Notes under the pieces: model-generated | Seen by the model: only the letters and a program-made list of their open reading frames with translations | Databases searched by the model: none | What the model was told of the DNA's origin: nothing | In this document: one piece after another, positions 34,938-43,731 of the stretch | Layout: every line of letters begins with the position of its first letter | Position numbering within the stretch: the first letter of the stretch is position 1 | Assembly: GCF_029893965.1 (NCBI RefSeq) | Contig: NZ_JARXXP010000004.1 | Span: 62,001 to 126,000, forward strand | DNA from: Paenibacillus sp. PastM-3 | GTDB taxonomy: Bacteria; Bacillota; Bacilli; Paenibacillales; Paenibacillaceae | Direction: 5' to 3' | DNA: 64,000 nucleotides | Program-made: the position numbers and the translations under genes

Positions 34938-35531
34938 ATGAAAAAAGCAATACTGCTAACAACGATAATGTGCAGCCTGGCCTTGGCCGGCTGCGGGAAT
35001 AACGCACAGCAGAATACCAATTCGGCCGGATCAGACCCGGCCGTACAGGAGACGGCTGCGCCGGCAGCAACGGCTCCAGCCACCGCTGCACCGGAAGAAA
35101 CGGCAGCCGCGGCAACGGCAACAACGGCTCCGGCGGCAACAGCGGCTGCTGAGCAGACACCGGCGGCTTCCGCCGTCAAGCAGAAGTATCTGGACAAGCT
35201 GGATGCTGTGGAAGCCGGGCTTGGCGATCTGCAGGAGCAATATGATTCCGGGGTAACGGCCTCCATGACCGAGGCTGCAACCAAGGAATATGAGCGCTGG
35301 GATAAGGCTTTGAACGAAGTGTACACTGCGCTCAAGAGCCTGCTCTCCGAGAGCGAAATGGCTGAGCTCAAGGAGAAGCAGCTGGAGTGGATCACCTACC
35401 GGGATAAAACAGCGGAGGAAGCGGCGGCTAAATATGAAGGCGGCACGATGCAGCCGCTGGAATATGTGGCTGTGCTGGCAAGCACTACAAAAGAAAGAAG
35501 CTATGAGCTTGTGAATATGTACATGAAGTAA
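34938..35531 (+). CDS. DUF1311 (LprI-like) lipoprotein
   Basis: 198-residue lipoprotein. The signal peptide starts MKKAILLTTIMCSLALAGCG, with lipobox LAGC at about residues 16-19. An Ala/Thr/Pro-rich flexible linker (about 25-75) leads to a DUF1311 domain (about 80-195) with LKSLLSESEMAELKEKQLEW, ITYRDKTAEEAAAKYEGGTM and a terminal ERSYELVNMY. In mycobacterial LprI this domain inhibits lysozyme; here that role is unproven. ATG 34938 is preferred over an upstream in-frame ATG because it begins the signal peptide and follows GGGAGATGAG. Confidence 0.87.
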   Translation: MKKAILLTTIMCSLALAGCGNNAQQNTNSAGSDPAVQETAAPAATAPATAAPEETAAAATATTAPAATAAAEQTPAASAVKQKYLDKLDAVEAGLGDLQEQYDSGVTASMTEAATKEYERWDKALNEVYTALKSLLSESEMAELKEKQLEWITYRDKTAEEAAAKYEGGTMQPLEYVAVLASTTKERSYELVNMYMK

Positions 35532-35547
35532 GCCTGCCGGATACAAT

Positions 35548-35600
35548 AAGGCCGGGCAGTGGTTTTCCTGATTCCAGGAGACCGCTGTCCGGCCTTTTTA
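35548..35600 (+). terminator. Terminator after the lipoprotein gene
   Basis: A long hairpin opens with AAGGCCGG-CAG-TGGT and closes with ACC-CTG-CCGGCCTT, followed by T5. Confidence 0.85.
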
Positions 35601-35621
35601 CCGGTTTACAAGCCGTGGCTG

Positions 35622-36053
35622 CTATTCATTATTCATAAGTCCCTTCAGCCCGTTCATAAACGGCCGGATCTGCTTAATCATGCCATAGCCCATCTTCACG
35701 ACCGGCATCGCCCGGCGGATTAGGCCGAAGAAGCGCAGCCCGCCGCCCATCAGCCCGCCCAGCCCGCCGCCCATCAGCCCGCCGAGTCCGGCGCCGGCGC
35801 CGCCCGCTCCGCCCAGGTTGCCAAGCAGCGGCCCCAGGAGCGGCATAAAAGCGGACACCTCAGCCTGCTTGGCGCGGGCAGTAGAGGCACTTCCCGCTTT
35901 TTTGCGGGCGCGCGGTTGGACGGAGAGGACCACCCCCTCTTTTTCACAGCCGGTTATCCATCCCACATACGTCCGTCCGTCATGCAGCGTAACGCAGACC
36001 TTGCGGCCCTTCAGCTGTTTGGCCTGCCTGCGGACTTTTGCTGAATTTCCCAT
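35622..36053 (-). CDS. Hypothetical protein with small N-terminal beta domain and Gly-rich tail
   Basis: 143 residues. The first 45 (QLKGRKVCVTLHDGRTYVGW, then ITGCEKEGVVLSV) look like a small Sm/SH3-like beta barrel. The middle is a Gly/Leu-rich stretch with repeated GLGGLMGGG. The end is basic and amphipathic (MPVVKMGYGMIKQIRPFMN). No signal peptide. ATG 36053 lies six bases after GAGGTGA; a TTG one codon earlier is too close. Monocistronic and facing the lipoprotein gene. Function unknown; membrane or surface association through the Gly-rich tail is possible. Confidence 0.65.
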   Translation of the reverse strand: MGNSAKVRRQAKQLKGRKVCVTLHDGRTYVGWITGCEKEGVVLSVQPRARKKAGSASTARAKQAEVSAFMPLLGPLLGNLGGAGGAGAGLGGLMGGGLGGLMGGGLRFFGLIRRAMPVVKMGYGMIKQIRPFMNGLKGLMNNE

Positions 36054-36250
36054 CAAGGATCACCTCGCTTCCTGTTTACTTTATAGTACACAGGGATGCG
36101 GATACGGCTTGTGCTGATGTGTATGCGCCTGCAAGCTTTTTTACAGGGAGATGGCAATGCGGCATATGACCGTAAGCGGTAAATAACAGTTGAGAAATGG
36201 GCACCGGATAGAGTAGTATAGCAGCGTCAAAAAGGTTGGGAGAGCCCACA

Positions 36251-36736
36251 ATGACAAATTTTCGTGACCAGCTTATTGCCCGCTATAAGTTCGATGATGC
36301 AGCAAATGCCGGCAAAGTCAGCTCGGGACAGGGCCAGGGACAGGACGGCACAGTTTCCGGCAAAATAGTACCGGCAGTATGTGAGGTAGGCGGGAGAACG
36401 GCTGCCAAGTTCGCAGGGGGACCCGGCGGCACCTCCTATATTCAGCTGCCTGGGAGCGCATTTTTGATTACCGCAAAAGCGAAGCCGGACCCTATCTGTT
36501 CCTGACCCGCGGGCTGCGCGGTACTCTGACGGCGGGAGGAGATCTGTCGTCTGATCCGGGACGTGGTTATGCTATGGGGGGGTGGATTCATTCTGCGCTG
36601 TCTGTCACCGGGACGCAGGGCGGGACGCTGAGCAGCGCCGGTCCGGTGGTCTATATCAATGGTGAGGCGGCGGCCGACGGCTCCATTCTCGGTATCGGTA
36701 ACTGGGTGCGGACCTCCCTAGCTTCCGGGACGAAGG
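36251..36736 (+). pseudogene. LamG-like carbohydrate-binding module remnant
   Basis: Starts at ATG with a GGGAGAGCC ribosome site: MTNFRDQLIARYKFDDAANA, then GGPGGTSYIQLPGS. The frame then changes; the other frame continues WERIFDYRKSEAGPYLFLTR and SALSVTGTQGGTLSSAGPVV, then YINGEAAADGSILGIGNW. Both parts fit one LamG-type jelly roll with an internal deletion of about 30 residues at the frame change. The catalytic part expected behind such a module is absent. It probably derives from a large glycosidase. Confidence 0.6.
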
Positions 36737-37231
36737 CATCCGGCTAAAGGGAGCTGTCAATATCTCGGGGGTACAGCTCATGCAGCCCGGTCTGCCGGAA
36801 CAGCTGACGGAGGCACTGGCAGACAACGGGCTTACGGCAGATAGTCTGGAGCTGGAAATCACGGAGACGGTGCTGATGTCGGACGAGGACATCATCTCCT
36901 CTCTCATACACCTTTGCAGCATGGGACTTTGCATCTCGCTCGATGACTTTGGCACCGGCTTCTCGTCGCTGAGCTATCTGCGGACCTTCCCGGTAGATCT
37001 TATCAAGATTGACCGGTCTTTTGTTCCGGCATTCAGCCGGGGGCTTCCGACGATACACTCGTCCGCGCAATTATTGAACTCAGCCACAGCCTTGGCCTGC
37101 GGCTCGTTTCCAAAGGGGGGAGCTGAGAGAGCAGTTAGACCTGCTGTGTGTTCCTGGAAGCGACCCGCTTCAGGGTTACTTCATCAGCAGACTGCTGCCT
37201 CCACAAGAGAGTCCTCCGTAAACATACGGTA
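36718..37231 (+). pseudogene. EAL-domain remnant
   Basis: The C-terminal half of a c-di-GMP phosphodiesterase domain: GAVNISGVQLMQPGLPEQL, LELEITETVLMSDEDII, SLDDFGTGFSSLSYLRTF, IKIDRSFV. After that the frame changes to DDTLVRAIIELSHSLGLRLV, and again to ELREQLDLLCV and PLQGYFISRLLP. The EAL motif itself and everything upstream are missing, so the remnant is 5'-truncated with two frameshifts. It abuts the LamG remnant, suggesting one deletion joined two unrelated genes. Confidence 0.75.
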
Positions 37232-37304
37232 GGGCACTGCAAATGAGATCAAACCGGCAATTTCCTTTTTTGCTATGATCCATAGTGAAAGGAGAGAGGC
37301 TTCA

Positions 37305-38216
37305 ATGTACGAATGGAATGAGATGGTCCAGCGGATGATTGACTGGATTGACAGTGATCTTACGGACGCGCCAACCCTGCTGCGGATGTCAGAGCAGCTT
37401 GGCTACTCGCCGTACTACTGCACCAGGCAGTTTCATGCACTGACCGGAATGACGGTGCGTGACTATATCCGGCTGCGGCGGATCAGCCGTGCCGCCCTGG
37501 AGCTCCGCGATACGGATGACCGTATTCTGGATATAGCCGTTAAGTACGGATTTTCATCGCACGAGGCGTTCTCGCGGGCGTTTGTGAAGGCCTTCAGGCT
37601 GACGCCCGGAGCGTACCGTGCAGCCCGCAGCCCCATTCCGCTGGCCATTCGTGCCGAGGTATTCTCCCCTTATCACTACTTGATGAAGGAGCGGGAAAAA
37701 ATGCGGGAGGTTCATCTGCAGGCAGCGGAGATTAAGCTGGAGTTCATACCGGACCATAAATTTATCGGTATCTGGGACCCGGATTCGGTCAATTACGGCG
37801 GATTCTGGAACAACGGGCATAACTGTGACGAGGTGTCTGGAACACTGGAGAGCATGTCTCATCATACGCTGGAGGGGCAGCTGGGCCAGACAGCCGGTTG
37901 GTTCTACGTGAACGGGCGCAAAGGCTATCTGTACGGAATCCCGGTGTCTGCTGATTATACCGGTGAGGTTCCGGAGGGGATGGAGTGCCGGGATATCCCG
38001 GCTTCGGAGTACCTGGTCTTTTTCCACCCGCCGTTTGATTACCTGCAGGATAACGGGGCTGTGATGCGCATAGTCGAGGAAGTAGCCTGGAGCTACGATC
38101 CTGCACAGATGGGCTATGTCTGGGACGAGGAAATGAAGCAGGATTATCAGCGCCATTTTCCGGAAGGCTATGGCTATGCCGTGTTGCGGCCGGTGAAGAA
38201 GGCTGGTTCGGAGTAA
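37305..38216 (+). CDS. AraC-family transcriptional regulator with GyrI-like effector domain
   Basis: 303 residues. Two AraC helix-turn-helix units fill residues 1-105 (LLRMSEQLGYSPYYCTRQFH and ILDIAVKYGFSSHEAFSRAF, then RLTPGAYR). A C-terminal effector-binding domain (about 135-300) has a GyrI/Rob-like pattern with FIGIWDPDSVNYGGFWNNG and YLVFFHPPFDYL. The start ATG lies nine bases after AAGGAGAG; an upstream in-frame ATG has no ribosome site. No obvious target gene is adjacent, so the ligand and regulon are unknown. Confidence 0.88.
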   Translation: MYEWNEMVQRMIDWIDSDLTDAPTLLRMSEQLGYSPYYCTRQFHALTGMTVRDYIRLRRISRAALELRDTDDRILDIAVKYGFSSHEAFSRAFVKAFRLTPGAYRAARSPIPLAIRAEVFSPYHYLMKEREKMREVHLQAAEIKLEFIPDHKFIGIWDPDSVNYGGFWNNGHNCDEVSGTLESMSHHTLEGQLGQTAGWFYVNGRKGYLYGIPVSADYTGEVPEGMECRDIPASEYLVFFHPPFDYLQDNGAVMRIVEEVAWSYDPAQMGYVWDEEMKQDYQRHFPEGYGYAVLRPVKKAGSE

Positions 38217-38289
38217 GTAGGGGTATACGGAATGAAGAAGAATGAAGCCGCCTGTCTGGGCGGCTTTTTGTTGTTGGCGTTCGGACTCC

Positions 38290-38468
38290 GAAAGTGGGCG
38301 GACGGACGAAATCAAAGGCAAAAATGCCTCTGAATCCGCCGAAAGTAGGCGGACGGACGAAATCAGAGGCAAAAATGCCTTTGAATCCGCCGAAAGCGGG
38401 CAGACGGACGAAATCAGAGGCAAAAATGCCTTTGAATCCGCCGAAAGCGGGCGGACGGACCAAGACCG
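38290..38468 (+). repeat. Tandem 51-bp repeat, 3.5 copies
   Basis: Units start at 38290, 38341, 38392 and 38443 (partial) and differ by only a few bases. Each contains GGCGGACGGACGAAATC and the palindrome AGGC-AAAAA-TGCCT. Because 51 is a multiple of three, the array stays open in several frames, but no start with a ribosome site or known protein is seen. It lies between convergent genes. Confidence 0.85.
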
Positions 38469-38505
38469 TTAGGCCTAATACCAGTCCTTAACCATTAGCA
38501 GCAGC

Positions 38506-40296
38506 CTACTGTAACTGAGCCTGTTCCAGTATCGCCGCTGCCAGCTCATCGCCGCGCCGGTCGAGTCCGGCGATGGTATGCAGCAGCTCTGCCTGCCGCT
38601 TGCGGCTCTCCCGGTTCCAGAGCTGCTTAGGGGAGGCATGCGCTTCAAGGGCGGCCGGTAAAGGCATGCTGCTGTAGAAGGAGCTGAGCAGTGTATCCAT
38701 CTGTTCATAGTCAGCGGCCATCTCGCTCATAAGCGCAACTGCTGACGGATGGTGCACCAGACCCAGAGAGGCCTTAAGATAGACGGCTGCACTTCTCCGG
38801 GCATCAGTGAGCGCCATCATGCAGAAGTGATTGACGCTATAACGGCGTATGAATGTCCCGGCATCCGCAGCTGTATACCAGTCCTCATCCAGCAGACCAT
38901 CCTGCCAAGAAGCCAGCGCTTTATATCCCACATGGTAGTCCGGCTGCCCGTTTGCCTGCATAGCTTCCAGCTTGATCCGGAGTGAAGCGTACAGGCTGTC
39001 CAGTGCCGGCGGAATATCATCGTGCTTTTCCAGATAGAGCAGCTTATACGGCCAGTGGTCTACGTACAGATAACCCTTGCTGCTCTTCATGGCCTCCTGA
39101 AACTCGGGATCATCCTTCAGCTCCGTAAAGGTCTCCTCATCGAAATAGCTGCGGCACAGCAGCGTGTTTCCGTTATCGAGATAGCCTGTTATGACTCCCC
39201 ACTCAGGAGCTACCCTCAGGTTCAGGGCGACCGGCAGGCGCTGATGATGGAGGCTCTCCATGATGGTGAGCTTTTCCTGTTTACGTTCTTCGGATGTCAG
39301 CCGGTTTGCCCAGCTTGCCAGGAGGCCGTAAGCCTGGATGACTGGCGGGGTGAAGTCATAGGCGGCGAGGGCGTCAGCTGCGCTATAATCCCATACCGGG
39401 GCAAAAGCGGCTCTCCAGCAAGCCCCGGAAACGCCCATCACTGCTTCATAGCTGGTCTCGATCCCCATGACAGACAAGGAGGTGTAGAGCGCCCCCGCCC
39501 ATGAGCAGTCCATTCCTCTGCCGAAGCCGAGACGGTTTACCTTTTCGATGATGCAATGCCGGCGGCCTGATTCCGCTGCAAACAGCCGGGCCCGGTCAGA
39601 GGTGTAATGAATCCGTTCCCCCTCGGCGCAGCTTACTGCATGAATCCCGTCCGCATTCAGATAGACGAGCAGCAGATATTCACTGCCCTCATGCCCCATT
39701 GTGCTTGGAAAAAGCTCTTGATCGACCGTAAATTGCGTCCATTCAAAATAAGCATAGTGCTTCATTTTTTGTAGCACATCCCGCCCGGCCCGTTCATTGC
39801 CGTATGCTGCATGAACAAAAGTAAGCCCGCTTTTGCCCAAAGGATAGTCTTGTGAATGCACATCAATCTGCAAAAGCTGCCCCTTGAGCACAAACGTTAA
39901 ATAAATCCCGGAGGGGGTCCCGTATTTGACAAGGAGCAGCTTAGCCCGGTCGCTTTGCAGCAATCCCTGGAAAAACTGGTCACCGAGACTTAATGTGAGC
40001 GTATTTCCGGTTATGAGCTGGTTTACCCAATGAGTGACGTCCTGCTGTTCATTACCGTCGGTATAGACGGCGGAGAGCACCGCAAGCTCCTGCGGCAGCA
40101 GAAGGCTGTCGATGGAATGCCCCAGAACGGCGGAGAGGAGCGGAAGGGTAGAGGTTTCAGGCAGGGATCTGCCGGTCTCCCATTTGGATACGGCCTGGGC
40201 GCTGACATGCAGCTGTTCAGCCAGCTGCTCCTGGGATAGCTGTTTTTCTCTCCGCAGTATGGCGATCCGTCTGCCTACCTGTTCACTATTGATCAT
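38506..40296 (-). CDS. XRE-family regulator fused to a BtrH/C39-like domain
   Basis: 596 residues. The N-terminal helix-turn-helix (1-60: GRRIAILRREKQLSQEQLAE, VSAQAVSKWETGRSLPET) is a standard XRE domain. The central region (about 240-380) resembles a papain-like BtrH/C39-type fold: GFGRGMDCSWAGALYTSLSV, MGIETSYEAVMGVSGACWR, then the later PVALNLRVAPEWGVITGY. The Cys and downstream acidic/His positions may be an active site or a degenerate one. ATG 40296 follows GGGAGAAAAAATA. A DNA-binding protein with a peptidase- or acyltransferase-like sensor is uncommon. The target is unknown. Next to it on the same strand is a nucleotidyltransferase gene. Confidence 0.78.
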   Translation of the reverse strand: MINSEQVGRRIAILRREKQLSQEQLAEQLHVSAQAVSKWETGRSLPETSTLPLLSAVLGHSIDSLLLPQELAVLSAVYTDGNEQQDVTHWVNQLITGNTLTLSLGDQFFQGLLQSDRAKLLLVKYGTPSGIYLTFVLKGQLLQIDVHSQDYPLGKSGLTFVHAAYGNERAGRDVLQKMKHYAYFEWTQFTVDQELFPSTMGHEGSEYLLLVYLNADGIHAVSCAEGERIHYTSDRARLFAAESGRRHCIIEKVNRLGFGRGMDCSWAGALYTSLSVMGIETSYEAVMGVSGACWRAAFAPVWDYSAADALAAYDFTPPVIQAYGLLASWANRLTSEERKQEKLTIMESLHHQRLPVALNLRVAPEWGVITGYLDNGNTLLCRSYFDEETFTELKDDPEFQEAMKSSKGYLYVDHWPYKLLYLEKHDDIPPALDSLYASLRIKLEAMQANGQPDYHVGYKALASWQDGLLDEDWYTAADAGTFIRRYSVNHFCMMALTDARRSAAVYLKASLGLVHHPSAVALMSEMAADYEQMDTLLSSFYSSMPLPAALEAHASPKQLWNRESRKRQAELLHTIAGLDRRGDELAAAILEQAQLQ

Positions 40297-40412
40297 TATT
40301 TTTTCTCCCGGATTCAAATTCGACGTCGTAATTCCATTATAATTCCCTCCGGTGTAATGAACAGCGATTCGAGCAGGGGGAGCACCGCAGAAAATCAACT
40401 GCAGGTTGACCG

Positions 40413-41432
40413 CTACGAGGGCTTCAGCTCGCCGTGAAGCTGATTCAGGATAGAGGCATGCCAGGGGTACAGCTCGCCCGGGGAGATAGAGAAGAATTTG
40501 TGTTTATCCACTGCGATCCGGTCTCCGTCAACCGAGGTAAAACGGATAAAAGGCTCTGCCGACAGCAGGGACAGGCGCGCTCTGGCCGTCCAAGCTTCTA
40601 CAGGGAGGGTGTCATGTGACAGGAGGAGCTTCAGCAGGTCATAAAAGGTTTTGTGCATCACATTAAGCGGGTACTCCGGACATTCCAGACTGATGAGATA
40701 AGTATCGATTTCGTGCCAGTAATGGTCCATGGCCGCCTGCCGGTTCTTCAGGCTTTCCGGAGAAAAGTCACCGGTATCCATAATCCGCATCAGGCCGCTT
40801 TCCCAGCCTGCCGGTGTCCACGGAAGTGTACGGCTCAGATGAAACAGCCATTTCGGATGCGGCACATACTCACCGTTGGCGGTGAATAAGGCTTCGATTA
40901 GCTGAGCGGCTGCTGTATTCAGCATGGCATGCCCCTGCACGCTGTCCCCCCGGTGCAGCCAGATATCGCCGGCCAGCCGGTAATGCCACCAGCAGTTGAA
41001 CAACACGCCTTCAGCTTGCAGCCGCCCCGGACGTTCGGCCAGCTTCGTGCGGATCAGTCCAGCGATATGCCCCTCGGGATCATGCAGTATCCCTGCATAG
41101 GACAGATCCCACAGGGCTGTACTGTCCCAAGTCTTCCCCAGCTCTTCTTCCAGGCTTACAGCCTTGATATCATAGAGGTAGCCGCCAATTCTGGTTATGC
41201 CGAGCGGCAGCGGGGAACACCCGCCGGTCCACAGTGCATACTGCCTTGCCTCCAGATAAAAAACCAGATCAATCTCCGATAACTCATCGGCATATCCCCG
41301 TGAGCATCCGCCGTTCAGGGTTATTCCGCAGACTCCTTCCAGGGCAGCAAAACAGGGCAGCCGTTCATCCAGCTCCTTCAGCATGCCGGCAAGCAGATTT
41401 GGGCTGGTTACTGTTACATACGGTCTATTCAT
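40413..41432 (-). CDS. Nucleotidyltransferase-fold protein
   Basis: 339 residues. The N-terminal third has the nucleotidyltransferase signature ITLNGGCSRGYADELSEIDL (GG-S/R then D-x-D-like E-I-D-L), a variant of GSx10DxD. The C-terminal part is helical (LFNCWWHYRLAGDIWLHRG) like DUF4037 or aminoglycoside nucleotidyltransferase-type proteins. The spacing of acidic residues is not fully canonical, so activity is uncertain. ATG 41432 follows GAGGTGATGAAT. 116 bases separate it from the XRE gene downstream. Confidence 0.75.
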   Translation of the reverse strand: MNRPYVTVTSPNLLAGMLKELDERLPCFAALEGVCGITLNGGCSRGYADELSEIDLVFYLEARQYALWTGGCSPLPLGITRIGGYLYDIKAVSLEEELGKTWDSTALWDLSYAGILHDPEGHIAGLIRTKLAERPGRLQAEGVLFNCWWHYRLAGDIWLHRGDSVQGHAMLNTAAAQLIEALFTANGEYVPHPKWLFHLSRTLPWTPAGWESGLMRIMDTGDFSPESLKNRQAAMDHYWHEIDTYLISLECPEYPLNVMHKTFYDLLKLLLSHDTLPVEAWTARARLSLLSAEPFIRFTSVDGDRIAVDKHKFFSISPGELYPWHASILNQLHGELKPS

Positions 41433-41512
41433 ATTCATCACCTCAATCCCAATATATAGCAGACCACAGAAAGAAGCATTGGAGTTTTTTTATGAAATTC
41501 AAAAAAATAACT

Positions 41513-41540
41513 TGCGCGATTCTGAAATCCATGGTATATT
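41513..41540 (+). promoter_or_regulatory. Candidate promoter of tRNA-Leu
   Basis: TTGCGC (41513-41518) and TATATT (41535-41540) with a 16-base spacer, ending 26 bases before the mature tRNA. Confidence 0.55.
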
Positions 41541-41566
41541 CATTCTTGTGCCGCGATAAACGATTT

Positions 41567-41650
41567 GCGGTCGTGGCGGAATTGGCAGACGCGCACGGTT
41601 CAGGTCCGTGTGGTAGCAATACCGTGGAGGTTCGAGTCCTCTCGACCGCA
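41567..41650 (+). tRNA. tRNA-Leu (CAG)
   Basis: 84-base tRNA of the long-variable-arm class. The acceptor stem GCGGTCG pairs with CGACCGC and is followed by discriminator A. The anticodon stem CACGG/CCGTG encloses loop TTCAGGT with anticodon CAG. The T arm contains GGTTCGAGTCC. The 3' CCA is not encoded. A terminator hairpin follows. Confidence 0.96.
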
Positions 41651-41657
41651 TAACAGC

Positions 41658-41703
41658 AAAGAAGCTTCCGAATTGCCCTTGGGCAGTCCGGAAGCTTCTT
41701 TCA
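41658..41703 (+). terminator. Terminator after tRNA-Leu
   Basis: AAAGAAGCTTCCG pairs with CGGAAGCTTCTTT, with inner TTGCCC/GGGCA, followed by a T-rich tail. Confidence 0.88.
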
Positions 41704-41879
41704 TTATATCGGGTTGGATGCGTGGTTAGCGGGGTGGAGGGCGCTGTTGAGTGGTCGAGTACAGTTCTGTAGCGGAGAGCGCAGATTACATGCTATCTGG
41801 TTTGGAGTATGCAAAGCGTCAATTATCGGGCGCCAAATGCTGAAAGGCTGTCCACAAGGTGTTTGGTACCGGGTCCGGA

Positions 41880-42095
41880 GGTCACTTGGTGTCTTTAACC
41901 CGTTAACGGACTCCAGAGCCCTTATTTTGCCGAAAAAGCACAGTTTGCCCGGCTAACGGACTGTAGCGCCTTTATTGGGGCTCGAACGGCAATATCCGAG
42001 GCTACTATCGGCAGATAAGGTTACTGGAGTCCGTTAGCATGTCCAAAAAGCGACTTTGGCTAAATTAATGTCATCTGAGTCCGTTAGCGCAGAAA
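41880..42095 (+). repeat. GTCCGTTAGC-family intergenic repeats, first cluster
   Basis: Contains CGTTAACGGACTCCAGAGCC followed by CTTATTTTGCCGAAAA, then GGCTAACGGACTGTAGCGCC, then the inverted form ACTGGAGTCCGTTAGC and TGAGTCCGTTAGC. The same core occurs in both orientations again at 48.2-48.8 kb. No gene is seen between 41704 and 42206. Confidence 0.65.
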
Positions 42096-42205
42096 GGGCG
42101 GGGCGTGTGGGGCGGGGTGGGTGGGGTGGGTGGGGTGGACAGCCGCACTCTCCAGCCCCTGCATCAGGCAACGCAGAAATAGTTAGTCTCTGCCATCCAG
42201 CTGGT

Positions 42206-42590
42206 CCATAGTCAGCCCGGAGCCGCCCCCCGTCTAACCAGCATACATCAGCCCAGAGCCGCCCCCCGTCTAACCAGCATACATCAGCCTGGAGCCGCCC
42301 CCCGTCTAACCAGCATACATCGGCCCGGAGCCGCCCCCGTCTAACCAGCATACATCGGCCCGGAACCGCCCCCCCTGTCTATCCAGCATACGTCAGCCCG
42401 GAGCTGCATCCCGTCTAACCGGCATGCGTCATCCCGGAGCCGCCCCCCTGTCTAACCAGCATACGTCATCCCAGAGCCACCCCCCGTCTAACCAGCATAA
42501 GTCGGCCCGGAGCCACCCCCCGTCTAACCAGCATAAGTCGGCCCGGAGCTGCCTCCCGTCTAACCGGCATGCGTCATCCCGGTGCCGCCC
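42206..42590 (+). repeat. Tandem repeat of about 37 bp, roughly ten copies
   Basis: The unit is close to CGGAGCCGCCCCCCGTCTAA followed by CCAGCATACATCAGCC. Copies drift (catacg, cataag, catgcg; agccacc, agctgcc) and vary by a base or two in length. The C-rich strand keeps reading frames open on both strands, but no real gene is supported. It lies behind the 3' end of the AraC gene at 42661. Confidence 0.85.
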
Positions 42591-42660
42591 CCGCCCAGCA
42601 GGCGCATGTGCCAGCCCCAAAACATCCCTCGCCGCCCAGCGGCAGACATAATGCACTCCA

Positions 42661-43575
42661 TCAGTAGGACAACAAGGCCGGGCCGGCTCCCGGCGCCGCC
42701 TGCTGCTGCTTGCGGAAGGCGGACGGCGACATGCCGGCCAGCTTGTTGAAGATCCGGTTGAACTGCGAGAAGCTGGTGAATCCGCACTGCTCGGCAATGC
42801 CGGATATTTTAAGGCGGGTGTGAACCAGCAGATGCTGGGCTTTGCGGACCCGGGTGTTCTGGATGTACTCGGTCAGAGTGGAGCCGGTAACTCTTTTGAA
42901 CTGATGCGATAAATAATAAGGACTGGTGTAGAACTCCGCAGCAATAGAATCCAGAGACAGCTCGCTGCTGTAATTGCTGTTAATGTAGGCGGCGATGGAG
43001 TATATTTTTTGCGCGGCAGTACTGCCGGCTTCCTCCAGCACATAGCTGTTCTTATCCTGCTGCTGGCATAAGGCGCACAGAAACTGCTGAAACAGCGTAT
43101 GCACCAGTACCGGGTTCAGCAGAGAATCGCTGTGTGACAGGGTGAAAATGGCGTTAAGCGGATCGAATACGGTACTGCGCGGCTCACCCGTCAGCCGGTA
43201 GATCGGCACCTCTTCGGAGAAGGGAAGCAGCATGTTTTTGTAAGCGCTCTCTAAACCGGGTATGCCGGCAGGTATGGCAAAGTTGATGATCAGCCGCTTA
43301 TGCGGAGGGCCTTCCGGATACTGGGTCATATGCAGCAGATAAGGACGGAGGAGGACGATGTCGTATTTGCGCAGGGCGTGGATTTTGCCGTCAATGACGT
43401 GAGTGGCCCGGGAATCCATCAGAATATGAATCTCATAAAAATCATGCTCATGCTGGAACTCCATATTGATATTGTGCGACCGTTCGTCATAGTCAAAATA
43501 ATAAAAAAGCGGATCGCCGGGCGTGTTAATGTTAACGCTATATCCCTGCTCATACAATAAGCCGTTTTCAAGCAT
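42661..43575 (-). CDS. AraC-family transcriptional regulator with cupin sensor
   Basis: About 304 residues. An N-terminal cupin-like domain (about 20-110: INMEFQHEHDFYEIHILMDS, ALRKYDIVLLRPYLLHMTQY) probably binds a sugar. Two C-terminal helix-turn-helix units follow (about 195-295: LSLDSIAAEFYTSPYYLSHQ and ISGIAEQCGFTSFSQFNRIF). ATG 43575 follows GAGGGG with rather short spacing; an in-frame GTG at 43593 is the alternative. It is divergent from the GH38-GH105 operon across about 150 bases and is the likely regulator of that operon. Confidence 0.87.
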   Translation of the reverse strand: MLENGLLYEQGYSVNINTPGDPLFYYFDYDERSHNINMEFQHEHDFYEIHILMDSRATHVIDGKIHALRKYDIVLLRPYLLHMTQYPEGPPHKRLIINFAIPAGIPGLESAYKNMLLPFSEEVPIYRLTGEPRSTVFDPLNAIFTLSHSDSLLNPVLVHTLFQQFLCALCQQQDKNSYVLEEAGSTAAQKIYSIAAYINSNYSSELSLDSIAAEFYTSPYYLSHQFKRVTGSTLTEYIQNTRVRKAQHLLVHTRLKISGIAEQCGFTSFSQFNRIFNKLAGMSPSAFRKQQQAAPGAGPALLSY

Positions 43576-43731
43576 ATCCCCTCGCCGCCTCACTCCGTTA
43601 TTTTCTCCATTATAGGTTTGAAAAAGCAAAATATGCAATAAATACTCCCCATTCCCGCAAATAAAGCATAGTTTTTGAGTTGGAGGATTTGTTATATTGG
43701 CGGTATGAAAACGGATACAAGGGGTGAGAGA

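Noticed and set aside
38242..38491. Short repetitive proteins encoded by the 51-bp array
   Set aside because: Frames are open only because 51 is a multiple of three; no start context or known family.
42206..42590. Possible coding gene with repeated CWLDGG-like motif on the minus strand
   Set aside because: Open frames exist on both strands because the unit lacks stops; there is no ribosome site, and the unit length drifts out of frame.
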